Source of the DNA: Betaproteobacteria bacterium
Lineage (GTDB): Bacteria; Acidobacteriota; Terriglobia; Acidiferrales; UBA7541
Reading direction: 5' to 3'
Length of the DNA: 64,000 nt
NCBI GenBank assembly: GCA_903970165.1
Contig: CAJCHZ010000088.1
Span: forward strand, 1-64,000
This document shows, in pieces, positions 45,600 to 54,897 of the stretch (the first letter of the stretch is position 1; every line of letters begins with the position of its first letter). The notes under the pieces are model-generated. The model was not told where the DNA came from and made no database searches. It worked only from the letters and a program-made list of their open reading frames with translations. Both the position numbers and the translations under genes were made by a program.

Positions 45600-45833
45600 C
45601 TATCTAGGATGGAAAATTCGGTGCGCCAGAAGAGAAATGACAAGCAGAGCGGCAACAATGGCGATCAGCGTCTTTAACGCTAGTCTCTTTAAACGTTTGT
45701 AGTTCACCCAAAAAGAATAGCAGCATACGCGGCGACGGAAGATGTCCGCCAGGCTGTCGATCAAAGGCCTATCCGCGGTCCTGTATTTTCCATTAAATTC
45801 TTCACGCTTTTTTCTGCTGATTGCATCCAACAC
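45600..45833 (-). CDS. Possible small single-pass membrane protein
   Basis: A 77-residue frame with a charged N-terminal part (SRKKREEFNGKYRTADRPL) and one C-terminal helix (LALKTLIAIVAALLVISLLA). It begins with GTG and has no clear Shine-Dalgarno, so it may be a chance frame. Nothing else is seen between 45377 and 45911. Confidence 0.35.
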   Translation of the reverse strand: MLDAISRKKREEFNGKYRTADRPLIDSLADIFRRRVCCYSFWVNYKRLKRLALKTLIAIVAALLVISLLAHRIFHPR

Positions 45834-45911
45834 TCGGCCGAAATACGATCAGGTGTCCAAAAGGGACGCTCAACGTACGATATAGCGTCGCTAGAAAAGA
45901 TCGCCAACCTC

Positions 45912-47261
45912 ATGACGCCCGCCCCACCGCTTTCGACACCGCAAAGTGACCTAATCCCAGCAACGCTGAAGCACCCGCGAGCTCTTCACTTCTGGTTGGC
46001 GGTCCTATTGACGGGAATCGCGACAGGTATCGGTGCGGCGATTCTTACTAAGCTGCTCGAAGTGGTGCAGCACCTTGTGTGGAGAGGTTCTCCCACCAAC
46101 ATTCTCGAGGCTGCACAGGCAGCGGGCCCGTGGAGGCATATTCTTGTTCTCCTTGGCGCCGCGCTCGTAACCGGCCTGGGACAGCTTCTCCTCAAACATC
46201 TCTCCAGCGGCAACGGCATTGATACGACCGCAGCGATCTGGTTTCATGCAGGCCGGATGCCGGCGCTGCGCACTCTCGGCAGCGCTGTCCTGTCGGTCGT
46301 GATTGTTGGTATGGGTGTGTCGCTGGGCCGTGAAGGTGCCCCGAAACAAGCCGGCGCAGTCTTCGCGAATTTCTTCTCCGATAAGGAACGCTTGTCCGAC
46401 GAGCAGCGGCGCTTGTTGGTAGCCTGCGGCGCGGGCGCGGGCATGGGCGCCGCTTATGGTGTTCCTCTCGGAGGCGCGCTGTTTGCTTTGGAGGTGATGC
46501 GCGGGAAGCTGGCCCTGCGTTACGTCCTACCCGCGCTTTTCGCTTCCCTGATCGCCACGGGTGTCTCCTGGTTCGCTCTACCTGACGCGCCCACCTACAT
46601 CATTCCTTCGTATGTCAGCTCTGCCTCACTCATCCTGTGGACGTTGCTGGCGGGCCCCATCGCAGGCTTAGCTTCTGTCGGCTACGTCCGCATGGTGAAC
46701 TGGGCGGATCGCCACAGGCCACAAGGATGGGCACGATTGACGGCGCCCTTGATCGTTATGGGAGTGCTCGGCGCCGTCTCGATCTGGTTCCCTCAAGTTC
46801 TGGGCAACGGCAAGGATGTTTCGGAATTGGCTTTTACGAGTCAGGTGGCCCCTGCGTTGATGCTGATACTCCTCGTTTTGAAACCAGCCGCGACGGCGCT
46901 GTGCATGCGCAGTGGCGCACCCGGCGGCATGTTCACTCCGTCGCTCACGTTTGGCGCCATGCTCGGCGGTGTGTTGGGATTCGCCTGGTCGCACGTCTGG
47001 CCGGGAGTTCCGGCGGGGCTTTTCGCGCTGCTCGGCGCTGGCGCGGTTGTCGGAGCGACAACTCAGGGCCCCATTTCAGCGGTAGTTCTGATGATGGAAC
47101 TGACGGGCAGGGACCGTTCCTTCATCCTGCCATTATTGCTGGTTGTAGGCATCGCGACCCTCGTCGCGCGCACCATCGAACCTCGCTCCATCTACGACGC
47201 CCGCCTCACCGACGAGGAAATTAAAGAGCGCCAACGGTTGCGCGACTTGCCCGCAACATAA
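45912..47261 (+). CDS. ClC family chloride channel/transporter
   Basis: The 449-residue protein has about ten membrane helices and the ClC selectivity motifs: SSGNGIDT in the first filter position, GREGAPKQAGAVFANF (with the gating Glu of GREGP) and GAPGGMFTPSLTFGAMLGG (GxFxP). The central Tyr position was not assigned. No CBS domains follow, so it resembles the short prokaryotic exchangers. It moves Cl-/H+ across the inner membrane. Confidence 0.92.
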   Translation: MTPAPPLSTPQSDLIPATLKHPRALHFWLAVLLTGIATGIGAAILTKLLEVVQHLVWRGSPTNILEAAQAAGPWRHILVLLGAALVTGLGQLLLKHLSSGNGIDTTAAIWFHAGRMPALRTLGSAVLSVVIVGMGVSLGREGAPKQAGAVFANFFSDKERLSDEQRRLLVACGAGAGMGAAYGVPLGGALFALEVMRGKLALRYVLPALFASLIATGVSWFALPDAPTYIIPSYVSSASLILWTLLAGPIAGLASVGYVRMVNWADRHRPQGWARLTAPLIVMGVLGAVSIWFPQVLGNGKDVSELAFTSQVAPALMLILLVLKPAATALCMRSGAPGGMFTPSLTFGAMLGGVLGFAWSHVWPGVPAGLFALLGAGAVVGATTQGPISAVVLMMELTGRDRSFILPLLLVVGIATLVARTIEPRSIYDARLTDEEIKERQRLRDLPAT

Positions 47262-47630
47262 TTACCTGGAGAGCAGATTCTCGATTTGCTTCACCAGGAC
47301 CGAAAGAGGATCGGCCTTCGAAACCACCGCATGCACGCCCGAAGTCACAAGATCCAGCTCTCGCACGGCATCCGCATACGACGTAAACAAAACAACCCGC
47401 ATATCGCTCTGAATCTTCTTAAGCTCGCGCGCCGTCTCCAGCCCATTCATCCGCGGCATCGCCAGATCTAAAACAACCACGTCTGGCTTCAATTGAGCCG
47501 CTTTATGGAGCCCGTCCATCCCATCTACCGCCTCGCCGCACACTTCAAACTCTGTCTCGGTTTCAAGGTAGAGTCGCGTTGCTTTGCGGACCGCTGGACT
47601 GTCGTCGACAATGAGGATGAGCTTTGGCAC
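47262..47630 (-). CDS. Single-domain response regulator (CheY-like)
   Basis: From the GTG at 47630 the 122-residue frame reads MPKLILIVDDSPAVRKATRL with acidic pair DD, phospho-Asp in VVVLDLAMPRMNG, Thr/Ser in LFTSYADA and Lys in VVSKADP, so it is a functional receiver domain without an output domain. Further in-frame GTG codons lie a few residues upstream. Its partner kinase is not in the window. Confidence 0.85.
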   Translation of the reverse strand: MPKLILIVDDSPAVRKATRLYLETETEFEVCGEAVDGMDGLHKAAQLKPDVVVLDLAMPRMNGLETARELKKIQSDMRVVLFTSYADAVRELDLVTSGVHAVVSKADPLSVLVKQIENLLSR

Positions 47631-48305
47631 ATTCACCACTCGAGGGTAACACCCAAAAGTGGGGGCACCTTGGTAGCGACCAAGCGGTACCGTAACAAGT
47701 TCCCTGCGAAATGACAATCGGGCAATACCTGTAAGTAAGAATTACTTCGAATCGTCTCGGCGCGCCGCAACTTCTATCGTCGGCTCATCGCCGAGTAGCT
47801 TTCGACCTTACGGGCCTTACGATTTTCAACGGGGGCGCCTGCTTACCCAGACCGTATGGATAAATGCTGATTGCTAAGGACCAGTGTTTTCCCTATTCGA
47901 CCCTTCATTCTCACGTTTTATACAGTTTTCACCGTATGGACGCTTGCCTCTCAGCGTGCAAATATAATTTTGTTATTGCCTCTAGCCGAAGGACGCTCTG
48001 GTACGCCCCGCAAGGGGCGGTAGGGCCGGGACGGAGCGTCCTCTCGGAAACTCCAAGACCATCTACAAATCCAGCTATCATCAACCTGACTGCGTTTCTG
48101 TGGCTTGGCCCTCACGGTTTTTCATTACCGACGAACCAAAACGAGAATCACCGCCTGGTTTTTTGCTTTGTTCCCCATACCCTTCGCCGAACCGGTGTGG
48201 CCGTTCTGTCTGTGGTTCTCAGTCAGGTTTTCTCCGAAGTAGTCGTGTCCTGCTCGTGGAAGACGGATGAACGCACAAAAATATTCAGGCTCATTTCAGG
48301 ACTTT
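47631..48305. other. Intergenic region with a nested hairpin
   Basis: About 675 bp without a credible gene; the open frame 47864-48352 has no motifs. It holds the hairpin listed at 47991-48041. Local AT content is higher than in the neighbouring genes. Confidence 0.5.
47991..48041. repeat. 51-bp nested hairpin
   Basis: Outer arms GGACGCTC (47991-47998) and GAGCGTCC (48034-48041) enclose a smaller hairpin GCCCC (48005-48009) with GGGGC (48014-48018). It resembles a dispersed intergenic repeat; no second copy was found in the window. Confidence 0.5.
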
Positions 48306-48970
48306 TCAGTTTGAAGAAGAAGTTTGAAAGACAAAAGCGATTACGGTCTTGAACGCAATCGGTTTCCCATTGAATGAGGCTGCTTGAAAGTGGCACTTTT
48401 TTAAGGCGTCCAAAACCAAATCGTTAAAGCCTTCCATTCGGTGAAGAAAGTCAACGTCCTTCACGGCACCCGAGTCGCCACCACGGACCCCCAAGCGACG
48501 CTGTTGGCCGGATACTCGGGGCAAGCAAACGACAGGACGCCGACGGGCACGTAGTTACCACGCGCAGAGGACTGTGGCTGGTCGGGAGGCAACACCGGAG
48601 AAAAGTCCTTGGGCGGAACCGCCGCCGCGATACCGTTAATCGCCGGGCGGTAGACAAGGCTCACCGTCATGCGGGAAGGTGCGGACTTACCCTCCTTTGA
48701 CGCTGGCTTGAATATCCATCCATGCACGGATGTCTTGGCAGCGCCAAGCATCGCCCCGGGGTTCCTCAATGTGCCGACCTTCTGTATCGTGCCATCGTCG
48801 TCGAGAGACACGTCGAGAACGAACAGCCCATCCACAACAAATTGGTAAGGAACATACACATCACTTGCCGAAGAGACTTCAGCTGGTTTGTACGTTTGCT
48901 GCGAGGATGTTGGCCCCGAGAGGCCCAGCGAGAGAAAGGAGCCGACTGCAAGACCCCTTTTCGTGACCAT
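48306..48970 (-). pseudogene. Secreted protein with two TonB-C-like domains, frameshifted
   Basis: A signal-peptide start (48970) leads into a first TonB-C-like unit (VLDVSLDDDGTIQKVGTLRN, HGWIFKPASKEGKSAP) and a second one that begins FACPEYPANSVAWGSVV. The frame ends at 48461, while the missing half of the second unit (DSGAVKDVDFLHRMEGFNDL, then CHFQAASFNGKPIAFKTV) continues in another frame to 48306. The break lies at about 48475-48480 and probably removed several bases. Probably inactive. Confidence 0.65.
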
Positions 48971-49067
48971 ATTCTACACGCTTGGTCGACGCACATGCTC
49001 GTTAATCGGCCGTTGGCCCAATTAGCAGCTCAGGAACACCCTAAAACACTTTTCTGGATGCAACCGG

Positions 49068-49475
49068 TTATGGGGCCGTAGCCCATGCCTGGACGCTATC
49101 GAAAACATCCTTTCTCGTCCAGACCTCCAGCAATGGCTTATCGATAGAAGCGAACGCCTCTTGCGCCGCGCCCCTATCTTTCGCCACGTAAGCTAGAAAC
49201 GCGAAGCGGTTGGCTTTCAGGTTCGATGTGGCGTAGAGCTTCTGCATATTCTCATAACCTTGTTTCGTCCGCGGCCAGGAGGTGTGGCTTAGAACCTCCA
49301 TCCCCTTCTGGCAGTAGCACCTCAAAGTGCCTACGATCTCGAAGTAAAACATCGAGCTCTCCGGCTCGGTACGCTGCGCGGCTACCTGCTCGGCGAAAGC
49401 TTCTACGTCGCCTTCCTACCCGTACCATTGCGGCAAAAGGTAGTTCAGGAACAGAAATCGGGAGCTCGAAAATCC
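49068..49475 (-). pseudogene. C-terminal remnant of a DUF4034-like gene with an in-frame TAG
   Basis: The frame reads LNYLLPQWYG, TAG (49418-49416), then EGDVEAFAEQVAAQ, MFYFEIVGTLRCYC, YENMQKLYATSNLKANRFAF and DVFDSVQAWATAP before the stop at 49068. This looks like the C-terminal part of a DUF4034-type protein. The 5' part is missing; the ArsR-AHSA1 module starts right beyond. Confidence 0.5.
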
Positions 49476-49507
49476 ACACTTGACATCGACGGATAATTCA
49501 CTACCAT

Positions 49508-49846
49508 ATGGTTGTGGATAGGCTAGATACAACATTTGCGGCCCTGTCTGATCCAACCCGCCGGGCGATGATCGAACGACTCTCCCACGGGCCTGCCTCC
49601 GTGCATGGATTGACGGAACCGTTTGCCCTCTCGCAGCAGATGATTTCAAAACATATTGCCTATCTGGTGCGGGCGCGGATTGTGATCAAGACGAAACGTG
49701 GAAGAGAGAGCGTGTGCACGCTCAGGCCAGAGGCGATAAAGACCGTCAGCGACTGGGCGATCAGCTATCGCCGATTCTGGGAAGAGCGTTTCGACAGGTT
49801 GGATGTGGTTGTAAATCAAATGAAAAAAGAGGGGGGTCAGAGATGA
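49508..49846 (+). CDS. ArsR family winged-helix regulator
   Basis: The 112-residue protein reads FAALSDPTRRAMIERLSHGP (ArsR core), ALSQQMISKHIAYLVRARIV (recognition helix) and REDVCTLRP-like wing sequence, without an obvious metal-binding Cys pair. It overlaps the downstream AHSA1 gene by 4 nt, a frequent ArsR-AHSA1 pairing. TTGACA at 49480-49485 may be its -35, which leaves almost no leader before the ATG. Confidence 0.85.
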   Translation: MVVDRLDTTFAALSDPTRRAMIERLSHGPASVHGLTEPFALSQQMISKHIAYLVRARIVIKTKRGRESVCTLRPEAIKTVSDWAISYRRFWEERFDRLDVVVNQMKKEGGQR

Positions 49847-50352
49847 CAAAAAACACGGTTAACGAAACAGAGCGGATGGTGGTCACTAGAGTGTTTGATG
49901 CCCCACGCGCATTGGTCTGGAAGGCGTGGACAGACCCGAAATATGTGATGCAGTGGTGGGGGCCGAAGGGTTTTACCGCACCTCTTTGCGAGATGGATTT
50001 TCGCGTCGGAGGAAAATTTCGCTGCTGCATGAGAACGCCGGATGGGCAGGAGTTCTGGAATGGCGGGGAATACCACGAGATTGTTCTGCACGAGAAGATC
50101 GTTTACTCCATGTACTTTTCCGACTCCAAGGGAAACAAGGTTGAGCCTGAGCAGCTTGGAATAGAACATGAGGCTATAGAGGGCGCGAACGACGTAGTTA
50201 TTTTTGAGGATTTTGGAAACGGCCAGACGAAACTCACCCTCATTGGAAATGAAACCATGGAGAACGCGAAAAACAGCGGACAACTCGAGGGCTGGGATCA
50301 GATACTCGATAAGGTTGCCGCAGTTGTTGCCGGGCTAGCGCAGGCGAAATAA
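49843..50352 (+). CDS. SRPBCC/AHSA1-domain protein
   Basis: The 169-residue protein has the START-like AHSA1 fold: VVTRVFDAPRALVWKAWTDP at the N terminus, VMQWWGPKGF, a central strand region (EYHEIVLHEKIVYSMYF) and GWDQILDKVAAVV at the end. These domains bind hydrophobic ligands; the physiological ligand is unknown. The ATG overlaps the ArsR stop (ATGA) and a G-rich Shine-Dalgarno lies inside arsR. Confidence 0.87.
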   Translation: MTKNTVNETERMVVTRVFDAPRALVWKAWTDPKYVMQWWGPKGFTAPLCEMDFRVGGKFRCCMRTPDGQEFWNGGEYHEIVLHEKIVYSMYFSDSKGNKVEPEQLGIEHEAIEGANDVVIFEDFGNGQTKLTLIGNETMENAKNSGQLEGWDQILDKVAAVVAGLAQAK

Positions 50353-50498
50353 GAAGTTGAAGTTTTGATGATCGTCATGCGCGAAATACAGCGAAGGCTG
50401 GCGACGGAGGCTTGGTTAGAACGGGCCTCTCGTCGCTTGGCCGAATAGTCGGGTGCATTCAATGGGCCGATGCGAAGCCATGCTCGAAAACGGATCCG

Positions 50499-51761
50499 CT
50501 ACTTCACGTTGGAAACAGCCGCCTGCAGCGTCTCCGGCTTTTTCAGCAGCGGAAGCCATTGTTCCCGCATCGCATTAAATTCCGGCAAGTGCTTCTTTGA
50601 AACGGGATCAGAAGGCGGCAAACCAAGTTTCTCGAAATTCTTGTACTGGCCCTTCTGTAAAATTCGAAAATCGAGGTGCGGCCCCGTCGAAAGTCCCGTG
50701 CTCCCCACGAGCCCGATCGTCTTCCCGACCTCCACGTGTTCTCCTGTGCGAACGTACATCTTCGACAAATGCAGGTACATCGTCTCGTACCCGTCCGCGT
50801 GCGCGATGTGTACCATGTTCCCTTCGCCGCCCTTGAGCCCCGCGAAAATCACTCGGCCGCTTCCAATCGCCTGCACCGGCGTTCCCACGGGCGCGCCGTA
50901 GTCCGTTCCGAGATGCGCTCGCACGACTTTCAAAATCGGGTGATAACGTGCCGTGCTGAAATGGGAAGTGACTGGCGCGGCAAACTTCAGCGGAGACCTC
51001 AAAAACGCTTTCTGCAGCGACTTCCCATCCGCCGTGTAGTATCCCGGCTGGCCAAACTCATCATGAAAAAGCAGCGCCTGATATTTCCTTCCGCCGTTGT
51101 CGTACTCCGCCGCGAAAATCTTCCCGTAGCCTGCCGTCTTTCCGTTCGTATATTTCTTCTTTTCCAGCACGACCCGGAACGTGTCGCCCTTCCGCGGATC
51201 GGTATAAAAATCCATGTCGTATCCGAAAATCTGCGCCAGCCGCATGGCGATTTCCGGCGATTCCCCAGCTCGCTCCACCGCATTGAACAGCGAGTCATCC
51301 AGCTGCCCGGACACAACCACCACTTCCATCTTCGAAGGAATTTCTTTGACCTGCGCGGTGAATCCACTTTCCCCCGGCATTATCTTCAGCATCCGGTCGG
51401 GATCGATTTTGTAATCAATCTCCCGCAAGTCTCCATCCACCGAGCGCCCCACGGTAATCGTATTTCCGGCTCGCAACTCCCGCAGGTTGAACGCGTGTTG
51501 CGCCGCTGCCGTAGCGCTGGCCGCATCCTGGTGGCTCAAACCAAATTTTTCCAGCGCCGCGGCAAAATTCTCCCTCGCCGTAACGGTCTTCTCCGTGGGC
51601 ACCACAAGCGCCGCGCGAATCCGCGCCGCGTCCTGCTGCGCAAGACTGGCCTGCTGCTCGAGTTCGGCGGCGGCCGCGAGCCGCAAGCGAAAAACATACG
51701 CCAGCACGCCGGCCCCAAAGCAAATCACCACAACCAATACAATCGCAAAGCGACGATTCAC
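50499..51761 (-). CDS. M23 family metallopeptidase (LytM-like), membrane-anchored
   Basis: The 420-residue protein has an N-terminal signal/anchor helix (FAIVLVVVICFGAGVLAYVF), a LysM/OapA-like middle region (residues about 50-260) and the M23 domain (about 280-390): HLGTDYGAPVGTPVQ (HxxxD), YLHLSKMYV and GPHLDFRI. In the last motif the usual HxH is HLD, so one zinc ligand His is replaced by Asp. The protein probably cuts peptidoglycan cross-links, or regulates such enzymes if inactive. Confidence 0.88.
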   Translation of the reverse strand: MNRRFAIVLVVVICFGAGVLAYVFRLRLAAAAELEQQASLAQQDAARIRAALVVPTEKTVTARENFAAALEKFGLSHQDAASATAAAQHAFNLRELRAGNTITVGRSVDGDLREIDYKIDPDRMLKIMPGESGFTAQVKEIPSKMEVVVVSGQLDDSLFNAVERAGESPEIAMRLAQIFGYDMDFYTDPRKGDTFRVVLEKKKYTNGKTAGYGKIFAAEYDNGGRKYQALLFHDEFGQPGYYTADGKSLQKAFLRSPLKFAAPVTSHFSTARYHPILKVVRAHLGTDYGAPVGTPVQAIGSGRVIFAGLKGGEGNMVHIAHADGYETMYLHLSKMYVRTGEHVEVGKTIGLVGSTGLSTGPHLDFRILQKGQYKNFEKLGLPPSDPVSKKHLPEFNAMREQWLPLLKKPETLQAAVSNVK

Positions 51762-52547
51762 TAATTCCCCCCGGCCACTCGCATTGGCTGCCGCCTCGCA
51801 GCGCGTAGGGTCATCCCTCTGAGGATGACCGATCTGCCCAGCTCGACCAAACTCAACCTTAGCATGCGTCGCGCGCCAGCATTGCAGCTTAACTCACTCA
51901 TTTCTTTAGCCTCAATTCTTTTCGCGTGCAAATTTCAAATAGCACCGTGCCTCGAAAAGCCCAACACGCCAGTCACAATAATTCCCTTTTTTGTTGTCTG
52001 CCAATATCGCCAACGGATCCGCCGAACCAAAAGCCCGTCCACAACATACGTGGACGCAGCACAGCGCGCACGAACCCCAATCACTACGATTCAATTTTGC
52101 GTGGCATTGTCTCTACGCGCTTTCGCTTACTTCGGTAGGTAAGAATATGCAGTGCGGCAGTTACGGCTACGGATGGCGGTGGTTACGCCGACTCCGGGGA
52201 AGCCTCGCTGCCCCGGAGGAGCCTCCCTGTCACTCTTCCTGGTCGGTCATCCCATACACTTTTTTCGGGCATCCCCTGCAAAAAAGCCGGCCCCTAACCC
52301 ATTTACAATCAACACTTGCAGCAAAAACCCCGCGTTTTACAGTGTTTTGCAGCTCCAAACGTTCCCGGAATCATTTAGAATCAACACTTACAGAAAAACC
52401 AGGGGGAGGACCCCCGATTATGGTTAACCAAACCGCCCGCACCCAACACAGGTGGCCTCGAACCGCGACCATTCCGCATGCACCCCGTCCGTCCCCGAGC
52501 GCAAAATTCCCACCACCGCAATCCCAATTCTCCGGTAGGATGCACGC
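51762..52547. other. Long intergenic region with two direct repeats
   Basis: About 785 bp without a credible gene. The first part is AT-rich; the second holds the two direct repeats at 52300-52400 and the promoter side of the sugar-isomerase gene. Confidence 0.55.
52300..52400. repeat. Pair of imperfect ~29-bp direct repeats
   Basis: CATTTACAATCAACACTTGC with the following 10 bases (52300-52329) recurs as CATTTAGAATCAACACTTAC with the following 9 bases (52372-52400). Spacing is about 72 bp, with few differences. Origin unknown. Confidence 0.6.
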
Positions 52548-53414
52548 ATGACTCAGAACACTTTGTCGCGCCGCTCGTTTGTCGCCGTGGCCGCCATGGC
52601 TCCTCTGGCATTCTCTCTTCGAGCCGCTGGCTCGATCCCCGTCGGCCTCGAACTTTACTCCGTCCGCAAGGCCCTAAAACAAGACCCCATGGGGACAGTG
52701 CGCGCGGTCGCGGCGATGGGCTATCAATGCGTTGAGTTCTACGCCCCGTATTTCGATTGGACCGAAGGTCAAACGAAGGAGATGCGAAAACTTCTGGACG
52801 ACCTGGGCATCCACTGCTACTCCACTCACAACGACAGCAGTTACTTCGCGGCGGATAAACTTTCCCGCGCGTCCGACATGAACCACACCCTCGGCTGCCG
52901 CTACATGGTGATGAGTAGCGCCGGTGGCGAGGCTTACGCAGAAGGCGCCGGGCTCGACCCGTGGAAGACTGTGGCCGAAACGCTCAACCACACGGCCGCT
53001 TATCTCGCGCCGCAAAATCTCAAGACCGGCTACCACAACCACCAGTTCGAGTTCACACCACAGAACGGCACGCGCCCCATCGAAATTCTCGCCAAGAACA
53101 CCGATCCGAAATCAGTTATGCTCCAACTCGACGTAGGCACCTGCATCGAAGCCGGCTCCGATCCCGTCGCTTGGATTCGCTCCAATCCCGGCCGCATACG
53201 TTCTCTCCATCTCAAGGAATGGTCGCCAGAACCCGGCAAAGGCTACACCGTTCTGTTTGGCGAAGGCGTTGCCAAATGGAAGGGCATTCTGGAAGCCGCG
53301 GAAAGCGTGGGCGGCGTGGAGTATTACCTCATCGAACAAGAAGGCAGCCGCTTTTCAGAGCTGGACACCGCAAAGAAATGCCTTGAGTCGTATCAAGCTC
53401 TTCGCCACGGTTGA
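52548..53414 (+). CDS. Sugar phosphate isomerase/epimerase-like TIM barrel, Tat-exported
   Basis: The 288-residue protein begins with a twin-arginine leader (TLSRRSFVAVAAMAPLAF) and continues as an AP-endonuclease-2/xylose isomerase-like TIM barrel: IPVGLELYSVRKALKQDP, MGYQCVEFYAPY, KTGYHNHQFEF, VMLQLDVGTCIEAGSDP and IRSLHLKEWSP with metal-type Glu/Asp/His residues. Many such periplasmic proteins act on sugars or inositols; substrate unknown. It is convergent with the transpeptidase gene. Confidence 0.88.
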   Translation: MTQNTLSRRSFVAVAAMAPLAFSLRAAGSIPVGLELYSVRKALKQDPMGTVRAVAAMGYQCVEFYAPYFDWTEGQTKEMRKLLDDLGIHCYSTHNDSSYFAADKLSRASDMNHTLGCRYMVMSSAGGEAYAEGAGLDPWKTVAETLNHTAAYLAPQNLKTGYHNHQFEFTPQNGTRPIEILAKNTDPKSVMLQLDVGTCIEAGSDPVAWIRSNPGRIRSLHLKEWSPEPGKGYTVLFGEGVAKWKGILEAAESVGGVEYYLIEQEGSRFSELDTAKKCLESYQALRHG

Positions 53415-53434
53415 CCACGCGTAATGCTGCTTGG

Positions 53435-54568
53435 TTACCTGCCGGAGACGAGGGTTTTTGTGGGGATTGTGCCGAGGTTGGAATCCGCAAAATAATTCTG
53501 TTCGCGGAGCCTGCGATAAATGCGGCCGGCAACGACAGCCGCCATTGGACCCTTTACCGTGCGAGTGTTCCCGCGCAGAAGCACGGCCAGGGCAATCTTC
53601 GGATGCGCTTCATCCGCGTAGGTCACAAACCAGCCTATGTGCGACGGCGTGGTGTGATCGTCGCAGGTGCCTGTTTTGCCGAGGGGTGTTTCGTCACCGC
53701 CTTTGTCGTAGCTGGACTTGCCTGTGCCATAAAGGACGGCGGCCAGCATACCTTCGCGAATCTCCGGAAGAATCGAACCAATATTCAAATCGCGTTTCAC
53801 GCGCGGCTGGAAATTATCCTTTTCTTCCTGCGTTCGTGGATATTGCAGGTAGTAGAGCGTACCGCCATTCGCAAAGGCCGCGGCCAGTGCCGCAAGCTGC
53901 AGAGGCGTAATCTGAATCCCCTCGCCAAAGCTGGACATGCGCGCAACCCCGCCAAGCGCAGGAGGCGCGCTCGGGAAAGCGCCAGGGTGCTCTTCCGGCA
54001 GGTTATAGCCGGCCAGCTCTCCAAGACCCAGCAGCCGCGCATACTTGGATACCGTATCGAAACCCATGCGCGTTCCAAGCTGCTCGAAAAACACGTTGTT
54101 CGAGTGCGCCATCGCGTCGGTCAAGTTCATGTACTTGCGGTAGGCTACTTTGAGCATGGTGTCGCGCGTGATGACGTTCTCTTCCAGCGCGGCAAGCGCG
54201 ATCGTCGGCTTGATGGTGGAGCAAGGAATGTACCCGTCGCCAAAAGCAATCTTCTGATTGACGACTGTCAGAATGCGTCCCGTGTTGGGATCCACTGCTA
54301 CGACCGAACCGTTGTAACGCCCCAAACCTTCGACAGCCGCCGCGCGCACGACCGGGTCATCCGAGGTCGCATCATCAGCGCTTGAGGAATCGGCATACGT
54401 AGGAACACCGCGATAACGCGATGCATACTTGCGCGAGCTGGTGCTCGCCGTTGAACCTGCCGGCGCGGCGGGAAGCGGTACCGCGAACAGCGCCGCCATC
54501 ATCATTGCCAGAACTGATTTTGCTTCTTTCTTCACCCAGTGCACCCGTTTTCTGCAGCTCTCCGCCAA
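53435..54568 (-). CDS. Exported penicillin-binding-type transpeptidase
   Basis: The 377-residue protein has a hydrophobic N-terminal leader (LAMMMAALFAVPLPAAPAG), a low-complexity linker (residues 38-75), and a transpeptidase domain with all serine motifs: Ser117 in PCSTIKPT (SxxK), Ser156-Asn-Asn158 (HSNNVF, SxN) and Lys298 in GKTGTCDD (KTG). It lacks the usual PBP dimerisation or transglycosylase domain, so it is a minimal single-domain enzyme, possibly a beta-lactamase-like relative. An in-frame GTG at 54535 is an alternative start. Confidence 0.85.
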   Translation of the reverse strand: MAESCRKRVHWVKKEAKSVLAMMMAALFAVPLPAAPAGSTASTSSRKYASRYRGVPTYADSSSADDATSDDPVVRAAAVEGLGRYNGSVVAVDPNTGRILTVVNQKIAFGDGYIPCSTIKPTIALAALEENVITRDTMLKVAYRKYMNLTDAMAHSNNVFFEQLGTRMGFDTVSKYARLLGLGELAGYNLPEEHPGAFPSAPPALGGVARMSSFGEGIQITPLQLAALAAAFANGGTLYYLQYPRTQEEKDNFQPRVKRDLNIGSILPEIREGMLAAVLYGTGKSSYDKGGDETPLGKTGTCDDHTTPSHIGWFVTYADEAHPKIALAVLLRGNTRTVKGPMAAVVAGRIYRRLREQNYFADSNLGTIPTKTLVSGR

Positions 54569-54897
54569 AACTGTTTGGGACTGAATATTTACCCCATCCC
54601 GTCCCTGCGGTCAACCTACATTCAAAATCGACTTTCCACGGTATTGACTTATTGCCTTGGCTTTCGCCACCGAATGCCTGGGTAGAATGCACCTCAGGCA
54701 CCAAACCGGAGCTTACTCATTTGATGCAACTTACAGCCACGATGTAAGCCCAGCATGTTCCTAAGAGAAACATCATCTCTCAGTATGAGACACATTGTAG
54801 CGCCCTTCGGGGGATGGTACGCAATAGCCGGAGTGGGCCAGTACGCTCGTATGTGCTTTGTTTTGAACGGCTGGCCGCCTGTACAGGACTCCCGATT
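54569..54897. other. Intergenic region without recognised features
   Basis: Between the transpeptidase gene and the methyltransferase gene, both on the minus strand. It should contain the transpeptidase promoter; I see no gene or strong hairpin. Confidence 0.5.

Noticed and set aside
47864-48352. 162-codon plus-strand frame in an intergenic region
   Set aside because: No ribosome binding site or motif; it crosses a hairpin repeat and the 3' end of a minus-strand pseudogene.
51991-52551. 186-codon plus-strand frame before the sugar-isomerase gene
   Set aside because: Low-complexity translation across direct repeats; no start signal.
53411-54385. 324-codon plus-strand frame opposite the transpeptidase
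   Set aside because: Antisense to a frame with SxxK, SxN and KTG motifs.
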